6,067 nucleotides of DNA. Origin: Smithella sp. (GTDB lineage Bacteria; Desulfobacterota; Syntrophia; Syntrophales; Smithellaceae). The DNA lies in contig JAAZOZ010000088.1 in NCBI GenBank assembly GCA_012797505.1, positions 1-6,067 on the forward strand, written 5' to 3'. Positions 5,602 through 6,067 of this stretch are shown here, piece by piece. The notes beneath the pieces were generated by a model. The model was given only the letters and a program-made list of their open reading frames with translations, ran no database searches and was not told the origin of the DNA. Position 1 is the first letter of the stretch; each line of letters starts with the position of its first letter. The translations under genes and the position numbers were made by a program.

Positions 5602-6067
5602 ATGGATCTTTCAGCCGGTTTTGTATTTACCTGTCCGTTCAAAACCAATTCCGGAAACAAGGCGCTTTCGCACCTGCCCGTGGAACTGGCCGGTTTCAAT
5701 GCCGCGAGGCCTCTTGTCGTCGCCTCCGCCGGGACCGAAGGTCAGAAGGCCGTGAGAATCCTGAAGAGCGCTTTTGGCGATTCGGGAATGACACTGGCCC
5801 TTTTTGACAACGTGACGCAAGCAGCCGATCTCGGCCTGGTCGATCACCTGAAGAACCTCTGCCTGGAAAAAAAGGTCGATGCCGTCATTGCCCTGGGCGG
5901 GGGAAAAGCCGCCGATGTCGCCAAGGTGCTGAACCTGGCGGTCTCGTTGAAGACGCCGGACGCGCGGCAGCTCTTGCCCGAAACGCCCATCCGCGTCCGC
6001 CTGTTGCCGCTGGTGGTTGCGCCGGCCGCCGGCGCGGACGGCCTGGAGACGTCGCGATTCGCCCATC
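5602..6067 (+). CDS. iron-containing alcohol dehydrogenase family protein, N-terminal part (truncated by the window)
   Basis: An open frame of 155 complete codons from ATG 5602 to the edge gives the N-terminal nucleotide-binding domain of a group III (iron-type) alcohol dehydrogenase-like protein; such enzymes interconvert alcohols and aldehydes or ketones with NAD(P)H. The opening LSAGFVFTCPFKTNSGNKALSHLP has the style of the family's first strand. VDAVIALGGGKAADVAK (92-108) matches the family's GGGSxxDxAK pyrophosphate-binding motif, with Lys102 where Ser is usual; Asp105 and Lys108 are kept. The next family motif, PTTxGTGSE, appears only as APAAGADGLE (140-149), losing the Thr and Ser residues. 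The metal ligands (Asp and three His) lie beyond the window and cannot be checked. It starts 16 bases after the SCP2-like stop, so probably belongs to the same transcript. Alternatives are other members of the same fold, such as maleylacetate reductase or glycerol dehydrogenase types. Confidence 0.8.
   Translation, partial: MDLSAGFVFTCPFKTNSGNKALSHLPVELAGFNAARPLVVASAGTEGQKAVRILKSAFGDSGMTLALFDNVTQAADLGLVDHLKNLCLEKKVDAVIALGGGKAADVAKVLNLAVSLKTPDARQLLPETPIRVRLLPLVVAPAAGADGLETSRFAH

Overview
The window holds one side of a co-directional gene cluster, all on the + strand, that reads as a lipid or acyl-CoA type metabolic operon. The DNA is GC-rich by eye, with GCC, GGC, CTG and GAA codons prevailing. 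The gene content is a thiolase, a short-chain dehydrogenase, a flavin/iron-sulfur ene-reductase, an SCP2-like small protein and an iron-type alcohol dehydrogenase. That mix is reminiscent of anaerobic, syntrophic or sulfate-reducing Desulfobacterota-type bacteria. This is inference from gene style only; no marker gene is present.

Layout: bases 1-25 may be the last codons of an upstream gene. A strong intrinsic terminator follows at 51-87. The short gap to 156 carries a perfect AATGA-N4-TCATT inverted repeat, a possible operator, just ahead of the first gene. Then come: thiolase (157-1410), SDR oxidoreductase (1455-2267), an unrecognised protein with an N-terminal membrane or signal segment (2292-2939), a 690-residue FMN/4Fe-4S/FAD ene-reductase of the FadH/trimethylamine dehydrogenase type (2949-5021), a small SCP2-like protein (5055-5585), and the start of an iron-containing alcohol dehydrogenase-family protein running off the right edge (5602-6067). 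Gaps between genes are 9 to 44 bases, each gene has its own Shine-Dalgarno sequence, and no terminator is seen after 87, so a single transcript is likely.

Together the enzymes could carry out C-C bond cleavage or formation (thiolase), alcohol/ketone interconversion (SDR, Fe-ADH) and C=C reduction (ene-reductase) on a hydrophobic substrate, perhaps presented by the SCP2-like protein. Acyl-CoA dehydrogenase, enoyl-CoA hydratase and CoA ligase are not in the window, so neither the substrate nor the direction (degradation or synthesis) can be fixed. Each recognised enzyme shows a departure from its textbook family: an enlarged loop in the thiolase, altered cysteine spacing, an insert and a His-to-Tyr change in the ene-reductase, and altered nucleotide-binding motifs in the Fe-ADH. 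No CRISPR array, tRNA, rRNA, insertion sequence or phage gene was seen.
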